Below are positions 1 to 9,934 of a stretch of 16,668 bases of DNA, piece after piece. Below the pieces are notes generated by a model. That model saw only the letters and a program-made list of their open reading frames with translations. It searched no databases and was not told the origin of the DNA. Source of the stretch: Falciphora oryzae (Eukaryota > Ascomycota > Sordariomycetes > Magnaporthales > Magnaporthaceae); NCBI GenBank assembly GCA_000733355.1, contig JNVV01000018.1:451921-468588 (forward strand), written 5' to 3'. How positions within the stretch are numbered: position 1 is the stretch's first letter; every line of letters starts with the position of its first letter. The position numbers and the translations under genes were made by a program.

Positions 1-160
1 GGCCCGAACTTCGTGTGCCTTGGGCTTGCCCCTTGGTTTGATTTGTTAGCCGCCTCGATAGCAACATGTAGCCTAGTGTCAAGCTTAGGTAGCGCTAGCA
101 CGTCGTATGCCCCCTGGGAGGCAGGGACTGGTAGATCCCGATTCACCGACGTTAAATAGA

Positions 161-176
161 CTCTCTCTCTCTCTCT
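161..176. repeat. (CT)8 microsatellite
   Basis: Eight perfect CT units read directly from the sequence, in a region with no supported gene. Confidence 0.95.
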
Positions 177-623
177 GCTCTTTTGGCCCAGTTGCGTTGC
201 CGACGTCGTTGTTGAAAGGAGTCGGAGAACGCGAGCAAAAATAAGCCAAATGGCTTGTTAGTGCCCGATAGTGCTGTTCCGGCCATTTTGGTGGGCCGCA
301 CACCAAAAATGGCCGGGCTTCCTTAGCGGTCACTAACAGTGGGTCCGACAGGAAAATTTTTCGGGGGGAAGGTGATATGAGAACGGGAAGCAGCCTGGGA
401 CAGTGTGTTTGAGAAGACTTCCTTCAACTGTCATGTAAAACCACTGGACGCCGCACCTCCGTTGTTCAAAATGCCGGTGACGCCCATCCAGTGCAGCATC
501 ACCACGGGCAAGGCCAGACAGTCACTGTCCCCCGTGACGGCCCAATTTGTAATGAAGCTTATATGTGCTAGTTTCGATACGTATTATCCAACGCCACCGA
601 TAACGTCTCACGCACCGACACCC

Positions 624-676
624 AAAAAAAAAACCAAAGAGGAAAGAAAAAAAGGAAGAAAGAAAACAAAAACACC
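624..676. repeat. Purine-rich (A/G) tract in the 3' flank of the rhodopsin-domain gene
   Basis: A run made almost only of A and G with a few C, starting with ten A. On the minus strand it is T/C-rich and lies 14 to 66 bases past the stop codon of the leftward gene, so it probably falls in that gene's 3' UTR. A role in 3' end formation is inference. Confidence 0.6.
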
Positions 677-689
677 CCAATATATTTCC

Positions 690-2120
690 CTACTGCGTCC
701 CAGAGTTCACCGTTATTTCGGTCGTCATCATAATGCGCCCCGCGTTTTCCTGCCCCTCGGGCGCGAATCCGTTCGCGTGGTCCGACTCCGACGACGCGCT
801 CGCGTAAAAGCCGCCCTGGATGCCGCCGACGCCGACGCCGACGCCGCCCGCGGGCCCCATATGCTTGAGGGCTAGCTCCTCGGTGCTGGTGCTTAAAGGC
901 AAAGCGCTGCCGCCGCGGCTGATGGTGGCGGTGGTGAACTTGTTCAAGGCGAACCCGGTCCCGCGCTGGCTGGCCCCGGTCGGGCCGCCATCGTGGCGGA
1001 TGTAGTAGGCGTTGCGGTTGCGGCCGGCGCTCGTAAGGCCCAACCCCGGCAGGAGGCGCGAGAGCAAGGGGCGGAGGGTGGGCAGGCTGGACACGATGAT
1101 GGAGACGCCGAGTTCGACGTTGGTCCAAATGGCCGCGCCGATGTTATCCCATGTTGAATCAGAGCTGCCGGCGGCGCCTTCAAGGGTGAACAAGCGGTAA
1201 ACAGAAACGACACAAACGCTAAAGGGTGGAATAGGGTTAGCAAAAAATAACGGAGCAGGTTAGTAACGATGGGGTTACAACTTACCAAAAACCCAAACAG
1301 AAAATGCCTATCACCATAATCCTTTGCTTTCGCGGAAGCTGGAGCTTCCAGACCGAAGGCAGCGGTATACAGAAAATGGCAAAGTCGGTGGCCATACTCA
1401 TCCCGGCGGTAATGTACCAAATTAACAGGGGATTGAGGCATGTGTTGGCAATGCTGGGGTAAATAATAGCGACGGGGATACATGTCAAACTGGAAAGGGT
1501 AGTTTGAACGATTGCCCAAATACAAACGTAAATGATGAACCAGAAGCAGATGGTTTGGATGGCTTTGCTTTGGAAAATGCGCCTGTACTGGAATAGGAAG
1601 CCTAGTTTCACGGAATGCATTCCTAGGTTGTAGGTGTAAATGGCGAACATGAGGAACTGCGAAGCGATAGCGAGATTAGTTACTGGGAGGCGCCGAGGAG
1701 TACGGTGCCGCGGGAGAAGGCACCTTCATCTGTTCCACCATTTCGGTTTTTGTAACGTTTTCGATATGCCTCCCCATGCCGTACTTGACTTCAAAACACA
1801 CCGCGATGGAGCAGCAGACGCAGAAAACCTGATGGATCCCATAGCGTTAGCATCGATGTATTAATAAAGCTCTCTTTTCTTTTCTTTTCTTTTTCTTTTT
1901 TTCTGAGAGAACCGATGACGAAACCGCCAGCTAAACAATGTTATTAACTTACAGTGGCCGCCAGAACCGCCCAGTCATCTTTGCCTATAGCTTTGAGGAT
2001 CGTGGCTCGGGTGAAGAAACGAAGCGACGTAAAAAAGACAGTAAGCACGAGAAGGCTAACTGCTATGCCGATACCCGTTGGCCCGGTGGTTTCGGTGCGA
2101 ACTTCGGCAGGAGCAGCCAT
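690..2120 (-). CDS. Rhodopsin-domain integral membrane protein (PTH11/SAT4-like), 4 exons, intact
   Basis: Seven-helix plasma-membrane protein of the fungal rhodopsin-domain family (Pfam Fung_rhodopsin; PTH11/SAT4-like). Some members act as GPCR-like sensors, but the ligand is unknown. Exons are 2120-1953, 1828-1724, 1656-1286 and 1218-690, giving 390 residues. Introns of 124, 67 and 67 bases have GTAAGT, GTGCCT and GTAAGT donors and AG acceptors, with TAACTAA- or CTAAC-like branch sites. Helices fall near residues 17-33, 49-69, 92-115, 123-145, 165-190, 204-225 and 240-265. Family hallmarks are KDDWAVLAA at the exon 1 end, KYGMGRHI in exon 2, the FQYRRIF loop after helix 3, and STWDNIGAAIWTNVEL followed by SLPTLRPLL near helix 7. 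The hydrophilic C-terminal tail is Gly/Ser-rich. The start is the first ATG leading into the family pattern. Splicing keeps the frame throughout and no break is seen, so it is probably functional. Confidence 0.9.
1870..1904. repeat. TTTTC-type polypyrimidine tract inside intron 1 of the rhodopsin-domain gene
   Basis: Repeated C-T4/T5 units on the plus strand, lying wholly within intron 1 (1952-1829) of the minus-strand gene. This explains why that intron is nearly twice as long as the other two. In the transcript the tract is purine-rich, so it is not the splice polypyrimidine tract. Confidence 0.8.
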
Positions 2121-3222
2121 CGCGTCGAACTGGAATCGACCCCGTCAGACGCGTGATGTTGAGGGTTACGGTTGCAAATGGGCCGGCTCCGCCAGTTGAC
2201 CGGCGAGGGTTTGGTTATCGAGTGGTGCGCGCGGCCGCGGGGGGGTTTTTCAAAGGAGATCGCCGATTGCTCCAGCAGAGCGTCCGGCGGTCCCTCGAGG
2301 AGCCCCCTTGGAGGGATCTCGTAGTAATATTTCCGGGCGACAATTCATCTTTCAGGTCGGAGAAATCCACATTTGGGGATCCAGCCGAGGGCATGAATCA
2401 GGCCTGGGGTCAGGCCGTGGCTGAGAGCCTCGATAGTGCGCATCGCGATCCTCTAGCTTCTTTTCTTTATGTGCTGTTTGACAACGTGAAGAGGCGCTAA
2501 TCTGAGACTAAAACGCCATAGCACGTGCCGGCGGGTTAGTATAGGAGAGAGAAGGGCGGGGTAAAGTTCAACTGGACGAGCGCAACCTATCGACGCGAAT
2601 TGGCTGACCTTACGCCCCACCAGCGCCTAGCCCAGACAGGAGTCATCTCCGAAGTGCGCAAGACTAATTATTTCGACTTGCATGGACGTGCTCCCGCTAC
2701 CCGCGAGAAGCATCGATCCTTCGAGCCAAGTGCCCGTTTCGATAGTGTAGGTGGGAATGGGCAACGAGACGCCCCACGAACCCACTGTATATATACGCTG
2801 TTTTATGTAAATATTTTTTTTTATTTTTTCTTCTCTTTTTTTCCTAATAATAAAAACTTATTATTTATTACATGGTTAAAAGCGAGTTCATATCTCCTAA
2901 ACACCTTTTAGGACGACTTGCCAGGCGGCGACACCAGCGCTGCCTTGTTACCCTATTGTCCCTCTTCGCCGTCAAAGCCTCCCCCGCGTTACCTATGTAG
3001 GCCAAATAAATGGCCGCATGTCAACGGCGTCGATCGTGGGGACCGTTCAGCCGCCATCATCCAGGGGTACCATGCAGACTCGTCCCATGCCCCGCTTGGC
3101 AGGAACCGAGGAAAACTTTTATCTGCCACTAGCGGTAACGAGCAGGACTTGCTGAAGGCTGCCGCTCGAGTCTAATCCAAGTTGCGCCCCGGCACGGACG
3201 GACGGCTAAATTGGAAAACAAG
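2121..3222. other. Upstream region of the rhodopsin-domain gene; no supported gene
   Basis: This stretch includes the promoter side of the leftward gene. Plus-strand open frames such as 2078-2500 and 2600-2911 overlap exon 1 or run into low-complexity T-rich DNA and show no known domain. I identified no core promoter element with confidence. Confidence 0.5.
2787..2882. other. AT-rich island in otherwise GC-rich DNA
   Basis: About 95 bases made of T runs, a TATATATA-like start and A/T mixtures, sharply bounded by GC-balanced sequence on both sides. Possibilities are a polyadenylation/terminator region of a lost gene, a remnant of RIP-altered sequence, or simple low-complexity DNA. The sequence alone does not decide between them. 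Confidence 0.6.
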
Positions 3223-4019
3223 CTACCAGCATTGTGCTTCCCCTTGCAGCCATGCCATGTGAATCCTACCTGGATTTATTTTAGCGCGAAATGACAAGCT
3301 TCTGGTCGGGTTTTCGGCCAGCGCCGCTTGCATACGCGGGTCCTCGTTGTCGTAGCCCTGCTCGTCCAGGGCGATGTCCCAGATCTTCGTATCGCGCGCT
3401 GGGTACTCCTCGCCCGGGTGCGCTCGCGTCAGGCGCCGCATGTCGGCCAGGTCCTTCATTCCGGTCGGGTTAACCGTCAGCTACGCCAAGAACCTGGGCA
3501 GCGACGTCAGCAGGTCGGCGAACAGCAGCCTGTTTTCGGACGTCGAGTTGCCCCACCGCTCCGCCATCATGTAGTTTGCCTCAATGATCTCGGCGCCAGT
3601 GGATATCGTTGGTCGAGACCCTTCAGCAGGTCTGCCGGCAGCTCACCCTTGCCGACACTCTGCTGCCGAGCGTCATATGCATTGTCGGGAACCCATCGAG
3701 GTAGTCTCGCGTGGCAGGGCCGTACGCTATTGGCTGCCACCGAGGCACGTATTCACAGCGGTCGCCCGTCAACTGGGAAAGGGCGGATGCCCAAGTGTGC
3801 CGCGCTGCTCTCCACAACCTTTGCGCTCGCACCAGCTTCCACGCCTCCGCGCTAAGATTAGCGCCCACCGTAGAAGGTGTCCTTGCCCGGCTTCAATGTA
3901 TGTTCCTGCATTTAACAGCCGACCCCTGGCTGATCCTAGCTGTGGACGCTCACTCCTGCGTCATCCTGTGCAGACCAGAACGCCTTTGTCAACGGTGGCA
4001 CTAACGAGGTGGGCAGGAT
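3223..4019 (-). pseudogene. Decayed unidentified protein-coding gene
   Basis: I do not recognise the family. Two minus-strand frames look protein-like. The upstream one (4019 to about 3630) reads segments such as KAFWSAQDDAGV, KPGKDTFYGG and GELPADLLKG but has several in-frame stops. The downstream one (about 3620 to 3223) reads EIIEANYMMAERWGNS and ENRLLFADLLTSLPRFLA, then a TAG, then TGMKDLADMRRLTRAH and KIWDIALDEQGYDNED. The two are out of phase, so at least one indel lies near 3600-3655. Composition (balanced acidic, basic and hydrophobic residues, little low complexity) supports former coding, but no catalytic motif is clear. It could be an enzyme remnant. The function is left open. Confidence 0.4.
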
Positions 4020-5235
4020 AAATGGCGCTTTGCGCCATTCACTTAGGAGCTTTTATTCCGCCACAAACTTGTGGTCGCGCTGCTCGATCGGCTTCCGTTT
4101 CGCCCTCGTCCAGCTTCTAGCCACCAAACTAAAATAGGTAGGTAGGTACCTACCCCTATCCACCACTAGTTCCAAAACCTCCCGTCGGCCGTGCGCCAGC
4201 TTTGTCTAAAAGACCGTCATGTTCTTAGGCTTCGTTGTCCGTGCCATGTCGGCTAACATTAGCGCGCTGTCTGCTGTTGCATAGGGGGCTCGTAATGTCC
4301 TCGATCCTGGTGTGAGGCCGAGACCGAGCAACCCAGCCGAGCCATGATCCTGGCTAGTCCGCGTCGCGATGTCCCTCCTTCCTCAATTACATTGTTGATT
4401 GCTTTGTTGATGATGCTTCCGACGAGGCAATCACAAGCGCCAGCATAACCCTGGATGCCAAGCGCAAGCGCCCCCTGGAATCCCTGCGCCTAGCCCGCCA
4501 CAGCGTCTCCTCACCGAAGTCGAAGTCAGGAAACGACACTCCTAACACATCACTGGTAACCTCCGGACAGGCAACTGGAACTACAGCACCCTACACCGAC
4601 GCCCATCTCCAGTAATTCCAGTAGTAACAGCCGCATTGCCGTAGTCTGCCGGTCTCTCGCGCATATGTCCGTCTGTTAGGCGCTGGGTTCGAAAAGGTGG
4701 CGCCGTCTTCTCCAGGCAGGTGGCAGCTTGTAGGGCGCTGTAGATTTGATAGCAGTGGTGCAGCCGGGCAGTAGATGCGTTGGTGATCAGATGCCCTGAG
4801 TAGGTGAGCGGGTGTTGACGGCCCCCGTCCGCCAGCATGAAGACGATCGCCCCTGGAACCGCCGTCGTCGCCTTCGCCACCCCCCGCATTTTTGCAAAAT
4901 CTCGTATTCCCGCCGGTAACTGCAGGCGGCGAATGCGCCGCATTCCCCGCTGCTTATCGGGCACGGCGCCATCCTGTCGATCCACGAGAGTGGTGGTATC
5001 GGGGTCGTCTTCGGCATTCGCCCGCGGCGTGGCTGCTGGGAGTGATATTTCTTGTGATGTTCCCAGCTCGGGCCACCAAGGACGAGATGGGCGTCGCCCA
5101 GCGTAACCGAAAATTAGGTACAGCGCATTGGTGGCTGCGCCGCGACAAACGCGAACCGTTCCCGGCGATGCAGGCCGTCGCTGCGTTTCCGGGGTCTTTA
5201 AAAACTTGCCCAGAATTAAGTGCACGAATGGTTCA
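4020..5235. other. Region with no supported gene
   Basis: 4020-4580 has no sizeable open frame. 4581-5225 is open on the minus strand for 214 codons and has overlapping frames on both strands, but the product has no domain or convincing composition, and long chance frames are common in GC-rich DNA. The only clear structure is the GGTA-type palindrome at 4141-4154. Confidence 0.5.
4141..4154. repeat. Perfect 14-base palindrome GGTAGGTACCTACC
   Basis: Self-complementary sequence read directly, preceded by a further TAGGTA unit so that GGTA is repeated in tandem on the left arm. A related TAGGTAGGT string occurs at about 13989, and TTAGGTACC with a nearby CACCTACC at about 6693-6720. Function unknown. 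Confidence 0.8.
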
Positions 5236-6114
5236 TCATCTATTATAGTGGACTAAACAAATCGATTCATGTTTGGGCTCCTTTTGGTAACCGCTATTGT
5301 ACGCTGGCCGGCTTGTCCAGGCGTGGCTCCTTTCCGGGCGCCCGCGTCCCCGTTTCGGCCTTGCGGTGGCGACGGCCTCTTTCTTCACTAAGGGCATTTT
5401 GGCTGTGTTGGGCTCTTGTCTCGGGCGGCCCCGGCCACGCTTGGGGGTGGCGGCGGCGGACGCCTTCTTCTTTCCTGCAGGCTTTCTGGGGCGTCCGCGG
5501 CCCCGCTTGGGCGTTGCGTCGGCGTCCTGCCCCTTGCCAGCGGACTCATTCAGCAGTCTCCTTTTGCGGGCGGCCACGGCCCCGCTTCGGCTCGGCAGTG
5601 TCCTCGCCCTCTTTCGGTAGTGCACGGCTGAGGGCTGACTTCGGCCTTGTCGTCTCGGTGCCGGGCTGAACCGTAGCAGGCTCTGCGGTTCCTCGGGCGA
5701 GACGCGTCCGCTTGTTCGGCGGGGCGTCTTAGGAGTGGCTCGGCCTGGCGCTTCGAACCTGCAATCCTGCCGCTACGGTGGAGGAGTGTCTGGCAGCGGG
5801 GTCGTCGCCGCGCGCTGGCTGCGACCCCGCGGCCCCAACCGAGGCCGACGGCCGGGGGCGGCAGCAGGGACACCCACACGGTGGCCGGCGCCATCCTCGT
5901 CACCTCGGTCGGCGCGTTGTCGACCTGACAGGCCCTGGGTGGGATCTCTCGTGCGGAGTGGCTTCCAAGCCTCCCGCATGGACCCTTTCTCGACTCGCTC
6001 CGCTTGGCCTGCCTGCTTTGCTCGGAGGGCATCGTTTATTTTTTGTTTCACCTCCCACCAATCCCCAAAGGAATAGAAGCCGTTATCGCAAAGCGGCATT
6101 GGCCGGCGAGCCAC
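5236..6114 (-). pseudogene. AT-hook DNA-binding protein gene, frameshifted
   Basis: AT hooks bind the minor groove of AT-rich DNA in chromatin-associated proteins. Four copies of a PKRGRGRP core are present, at 5590-5561, 5511-5482, 5445-5416 and 5358-5335. The first ends in QKETAE and a TGA and lies in a different frame from the other three, so an indel sits between 5560 and 5512. The third and fourth copies keep the frame of the second, with spacers of Lys/Ala-rich sequence. After the fourth hook the frame leads into unrelated-looking residues and stops at 5236. A plausible N-terminal part at 6114-5773 reads GFYSFGDWWEVKQKIND and KQAGQAERVEKGSMREAW, with a further phase change before the hooks. 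Probably a broken nuclear protein gene. An unrecognised intron could explain one of the phase changes. Confidence 0.55.
5335..5590 (-). repeat. Four dispersed AT-hook-encoding units
   Basis: Each unit encodes a PKRGRGRP core (CCC/CCG-AAG-CGG/CGT-GGC-CG...). Start-to-start spacing is 79, 66 and 87 bases, so these are degenerate protein-level repeats and not a clean tandem array. Seen directly in the minus-strand translation. Confidence 0.85.
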
Positions 6115-6230
6115 TGGAGTGGCTTGCAGCGGAATACACTACAGTTCGCGAATCCTCCGTCCGCTATGTCGACATAGCAGACCGCGTCACGCAGCTGCTC
6201 ACAAACAAGCCCCCCTTCAACAATCACCAG

Positions 6231-6497
6231 CTGCATGATCGCCCGCAATCCCGAGCCCTGCACGCCTCGAAATGCCGCTCCTTCGCCCATCATCTGTCGC
6301 AACCGCGCGTCCGTATCGACCTGACGCATCGCCCGCTACCGCTTGTCCTCATCAGTGGCCTGCCGCGTGATATCGGCCAAACTTGATGGGCCCCCGCTGC
6401 TGCCGCCGTCCCGCACCACTGAATTGAACATGCAAAATGCCTGCCACTCGCGGCTGGCCTTTCGGAGACCGATCCACCGCGCTTCTGTACTGTGTTC
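6231..6497 (-). pseudogene. Fragment of RecQ/TLH-like fungal helicase, N-terminal region
   Basis: The minus frame reads KASREWQAFCMFNSVV, then RAMRQVDTDARLRQMMG, EGAAFRGVQGSGLRAIMQ. This resembles the stretch just before the Walker A motif of the multicopy RecQ-like helicases often found near fungal telomeres, where a [FR]R..Q..A...I block precedes the GKS loop. A TAG at 6338-6336 lies between EDKR and RAMR in a continuous frame. A Trp or Gln there is one base change away. After 6231 the frame goes on, but no GxGKS or DExH motif appears, so only a remnant is left. The family call rests on memory of the motif order and is moderate. Confidence 0.45.
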
Positions 6498-6852
6498 ATC
6501 TCGCAGCCCGCTTCGGGCCGCTCGATGAGATGCACCGGTGCTGACCCGACGACCTCTACGTCCGACGTTTTCTGTGCCCGCCAAACGACTAGTTTGGCGG
6601 CCAACAAGGCTAGTAACCGACCCGGCCCCGAATTGCGACAGACTCGGATATTGCCACTGGACGTCGGGTTGGTCTTGGTTCCGTCTGGCTGGGTTAGGTA
6701 CCAAGATGTGGGCACCTACCCGCCTGCCTATCTTTTTTGACCTTTTTACACGCCGAGCACTCTTTTCTTTGCCCGAAAGTTTGCATTTCCCTGGTGGAAT
6801 AACCCTTACTACTGGCTTAATTAGATTTTCCTTGACTGATTTTAGTGCCGGA

Positions 6853-8892
6853 TTAAATCATAAAGTCGGTGACATGTTCCATTCCATCCCCTTGCAATGC
6901 TTTCGGCCAGGGAAATACCATTGGCACCAGCGAGAAGTTTGTGAAAAAGCACATGCCGAGCAGCCAATTGCGGATCCGCAGCTGGGGGGCGCCGTCGTCA
7001 TCTAGCGGCCCTTTGATGTCAACTCCAAGCGAAGCGTAGCAGTCAGTGTCGTTCGCGTTAATTGCATGCGAGCCTTTATCGCTCGGCCGTACAGACGTGA
7101 AAACGAAAAACGGCTGCAGCCGTGGTTTTTCCTGTGCGTTACGACTTTGGCTTCGATCTGGCATAATAAAAATAGCGGAGTAATCGTAAGACGGTGATCC
7201 CGGGTACCAGATTCTCCCAAGCCTAAGGTTCCGGCGCGCGTGGATCGCTGCCGCCAACTCCTCGGCCATGGTTAAAAGATGCTTTTCAGTAAAGGTTTGG
7301 GGCCTATCCCCGGCGCGAAATGCGCGACTATCCTTCCTGAGGTACTCGTTTAGGTGGTTGGCAAGCTCGCAATGGTTGGAGTCCCGTAGGTGGAACACCA
7401 GCTGCAGCAGGAGCCTCCGGTTTTCCAATTCCATTAAACCGTTAGGATCGTTAATAAACGGCAACTTCCACCCGAAATTCGCAGTATTAATGGTGGGGCC
7501 CAATTTCCACAAATAACCGTTGGCCGCGACGCCGCTCGCCGTCAATTCCACATAGGTTAGACGGTAGCCCTTATTAAACGTAAAATGTCGGTGCTCGTTT
7601 TCGGGTGCTTGGAATTTTTTAAACATAAGCTTTTCCAAAAACCCCGAGGCCGTTAGCTTACCTACCGACACGGCGGCGTCGTTATCGTCGCCGTTATCGA
7701 GGATTTCGCCGTTAAAAAGGCATATAGCCAATAGCGATAAGCTGAGGCTGCGGTCCTGCCGATTAAAAGCTTCCCCGTCCAGCCGGATCGGGTACCGACA
7801 GCAGTTGGCGACAATGGCGAGACGGTCCCACGGCTGCGACAGCGAGCGGGACTCGACGTCGGTAACCACGGTCGGGGTCATCGAGCACGACCCAGGTAGT
7901 AAGAGCTTGTACCTCCCGGTAGCGCGCAGCACATCATCGATCTTCTGCGTCCTATTCGTTTCCCGATACCCGTCCTCCCTGCGGAAAGCCGAGCATAACA
8001 GCGTGGCTTGCTTAAAAAATGCGACAAATGACATACACAGCTCGCCCGGTATCGTGCCAAACACATCAAAACCACGTCTTGTTAGCCAGAGCTTCTGGCG
8101 CTCGAGCGACTTACAATGCTGGATAAGCAGCCGCGTCCGCACTCCGCCGCGGTAATTCTTTTGGAATGTCTATGCGCGTGTCCACCATATATCCTGCGTA
8201 ATTTCGTGGAATAGCGACAAAGCCATGCTCGCGTCGGAGATCGAAACCGTTAGCGAAAGCCGAGGTGCGGAACCGTTGCTTCCTCTATCATTAATAAGGT
8301 CCCTTAACAGAACGCGGTGGAAAAGGCGGAGCTCGGAGGCGTCGTTTATCGGCCGACCCAATAGCGCAACAGGGTGTTTACTGAGCTGGTAGACGAGGTC
8401 CATGGCTTGCAAGGCGTCGCGCTTTTAAGCGCAGATGGGGTGGCTGGGGGAGCAGGGCCCGCTGGAACCCCCTAGGCACGCATCCTGGCGGATGCAATGT
8501 GCATCGATCCAAAGCCGCTCGACGTTATAGTGGCGCATATAGTGGAGGGCGCGGTCAAACACGCAGTTCCGGACCGACGAGGGCGGGAAAGTGGAGGGGA
8601 AATCCCAATCCTGGACATGGTAGCGTCCAAACTCGCCGTTTTCGTGCGTCGAGCAGCCCCAGGTGTACGATAACGCAACGTACTGCCGGTTTTTGAAGGC
8701 GTCAATGGACGTTCGTCGCAGCGTGTTGCCTTCGGACCGGAGACATCGGAGGTGGGTGACAAAAGTACGGAATTTGTCGTGTTGTTTCTAGTTGTGTTCG
8801 GCGCCGATGTCGACGAGTTAAGAGATGACAGAGGCCCTGTGTTGCTGGCTGAGCTGGTTAAGCGTTTGTTTTTTGTCGTCGTTGCTGCTCAT
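6853..8892 (-). pseudogene. Heterokaryon-incompatibility (HET) domain protein, four nonsense codons
   Basis: HET-domain proteins trigger cell death on fusion of genetically different hyphae, or act in immune-like responses. A single frame runs from ATG 8892 (an in-frame TGA lies just upstream) to the stop at 6853-6855, about 680 codons with no intron. HET block 1 is QYVALSYTWG (residues 70-79). Block 2 is ERLWIDAHCIRQD (125-137). Block 3 would be the W-T-F-Q-E type and reads TRA-stop-TFQKNYRGG at codon 241, exactly where Trp is expected. Other stops are at codons 25 (8820-8818), 35 (8790-8788) and 156 (8427-8425). The C-terminal part reads RLAIVANCCRYPIRLD, SLSLLAICLFNGEI and SLVPMVFPWPKAL, matching a known long HET subfamily. 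All stops are in phase and there is no indel, so decay was by point mutation. Full-length product is not possible without readthrough. Confidence 0.85.
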
Positions 8893-9309
8893 CGTTGCGG
8901 TTGCCCTGCCCGTTCAGTTGGACCGGAGAGGATATGCACTTTTTCGGACGCGATAGCGGAATTTGGGGGGGGGGGGGGGGGTAACACCGCTGCCAGATCG
9001 AACAGCCCGAAGCGCGGCCGGATGGCGCTCAGGCCCAAAGCTTCGACGGGGAGCCAGAAGCTGACGTCCTGCGGGATCAACAGCTGCGCTTCCGGGGTCG
9101 TCGCGCTAGGGTTTTTTGCTGTGCAACTGTGTAAATTTGCCGTCGGCCGCAACGACCATTTCATTAATTGCCAATGGTCGATTATGCCACGGGGGCTGAA
9201 GCCGATAGCGACCTTTTCGAGGTAGTGGGCAAGCGGATCGTGTCCATCCGCCGGCGTTGATTTTAGTCCTCTTGTTTTGCTCCTTAATCCCCCCGCAGCT
9301 GTATTTTAG
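8889..9309 (-). other. Unidentified open reading frame crossing a C17 tract
   Basis: The minus frame is open from about 9309 to a TGA at 8891-8889. The first Met gives 91 residues and the whole open stretch about 139. It reads DPLAHYLEKVAIGFSPRG, LLIPQDVSFWLPVEALG and RPRFGLFDLAAV, which look protein-like, then a proline run encoded by the C17 tract. The TGA overlaps the ATG of the HET pseudogene. No domain is recognised. It may be the end of a decayed gene or chance. The homopolymer makes the phase beyond it unreliable. Confidence 0.25.
8965..8981. repeat. G17 homopolymer
   Basis: Seventeen consecutive G read directly, 73 bases upstream of the HET pseudogene start (C17 on that gene's strand). 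It could form G-quadruplex structure and is a likely site of length variation or assembly error. Confidence 0.9.
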
Positions 9310-9934
9310 AAGTCATAATCTGCCTCGTAGTAATCTTGGTGGGCAAGGCATCCGAGGAACCGGCGGCCAAGCCATTGCCTGCATCGAAATGCGTCACCTG
9401 TGAGCCAATAAAGTCCATCGCCCACACCTACCCCAGCCGGGGGGGGGGTGGGCAGCGTTTGGATGAGAATGGTTGCAAGTCACCACAGTCTCTTATGTGG
9501 CTATCCGTGGTTTGCCCGCTTCATTATGGGATATCTAAATGGAGGCCTGCCGCATTCGCACACCTCTCCATCTGTGGTTGTGTGTGGTGCAGGCAACTGG
9601 CACTGCGACCACACGACCCTGCGCCCTATGGACAGGCCTAAGACGTGGCCCCAACAGACCCGTGCATCGGTGCCTCAAACACCACACACACAAAGCAAAA
9701 TTTGGTGGTGAATAGGCGAAGCTCCCGCTTTTGGTTGAATTAAAATGTAAGGCCACAGCAGGGGACAAAGCGAGCTTTAATTTATCTTGCGGCATCTTTC
9801 TCCCACAAACAACCTCCCGGCCAAATTTCCCACTCCCATCGCACGCTGCCCACCTGGTCAATCCCTTACCTCCCGCGATGGCGACTGACTTTCCTTTTTA
9901 GGAAAGCACTGACAGCTAAGGGGAGGCGAACCTG
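9310..9934. other. Region with no supported gene; G10 tract at 9439-9448
   Basis: A short minus-strand stretch at about 9428-9313 reads DAFRCRQWLGRRFLGC and QDYYEADYDF before a TAA, which may be the tail of a lost gene, but nothing upstream supports it. The rest, including plus frames 9336-9711, shows no domain. The G10 run sits in CA/GC-rich sequence. Confidence 0.45.

Larger units (their letters stand above)
1..689. other. Intergenic region downstream of the rhodopsin-domain gene
   Basis: No supported gene. Open frames here on both strands have no recognisable domain and no splice-consistent extension. The stretch holds a CT microsatellite and, next to the gene's stop codon, a long purine-rich tract. 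Because the flanking gene reads leftward, the right end of this stretch is its 3' untranslated and terminator region. Confidence 0.6.

Noticed and set aside
4581..5225. Minus-strand 214-codon open frame
   Set aside because: No domain and no support from splicing or composition; overlapping frames on the other strand are equally open.
5745..5790. Possible tRNA from a GGTTCGAA-like B box on the minus strand
   Set aside because: No matching acceptor stem, A box at the right spacing or cloverleaf could be found; the position lies in the AT-hook gene remnant.
8425..8427. Intron to remove the HET stop at codon 156
   Set aside because: There is no GT donor between the RLWIDAHCIRQD block and the stop, and the frame is continuous on both sides with family-like residues.
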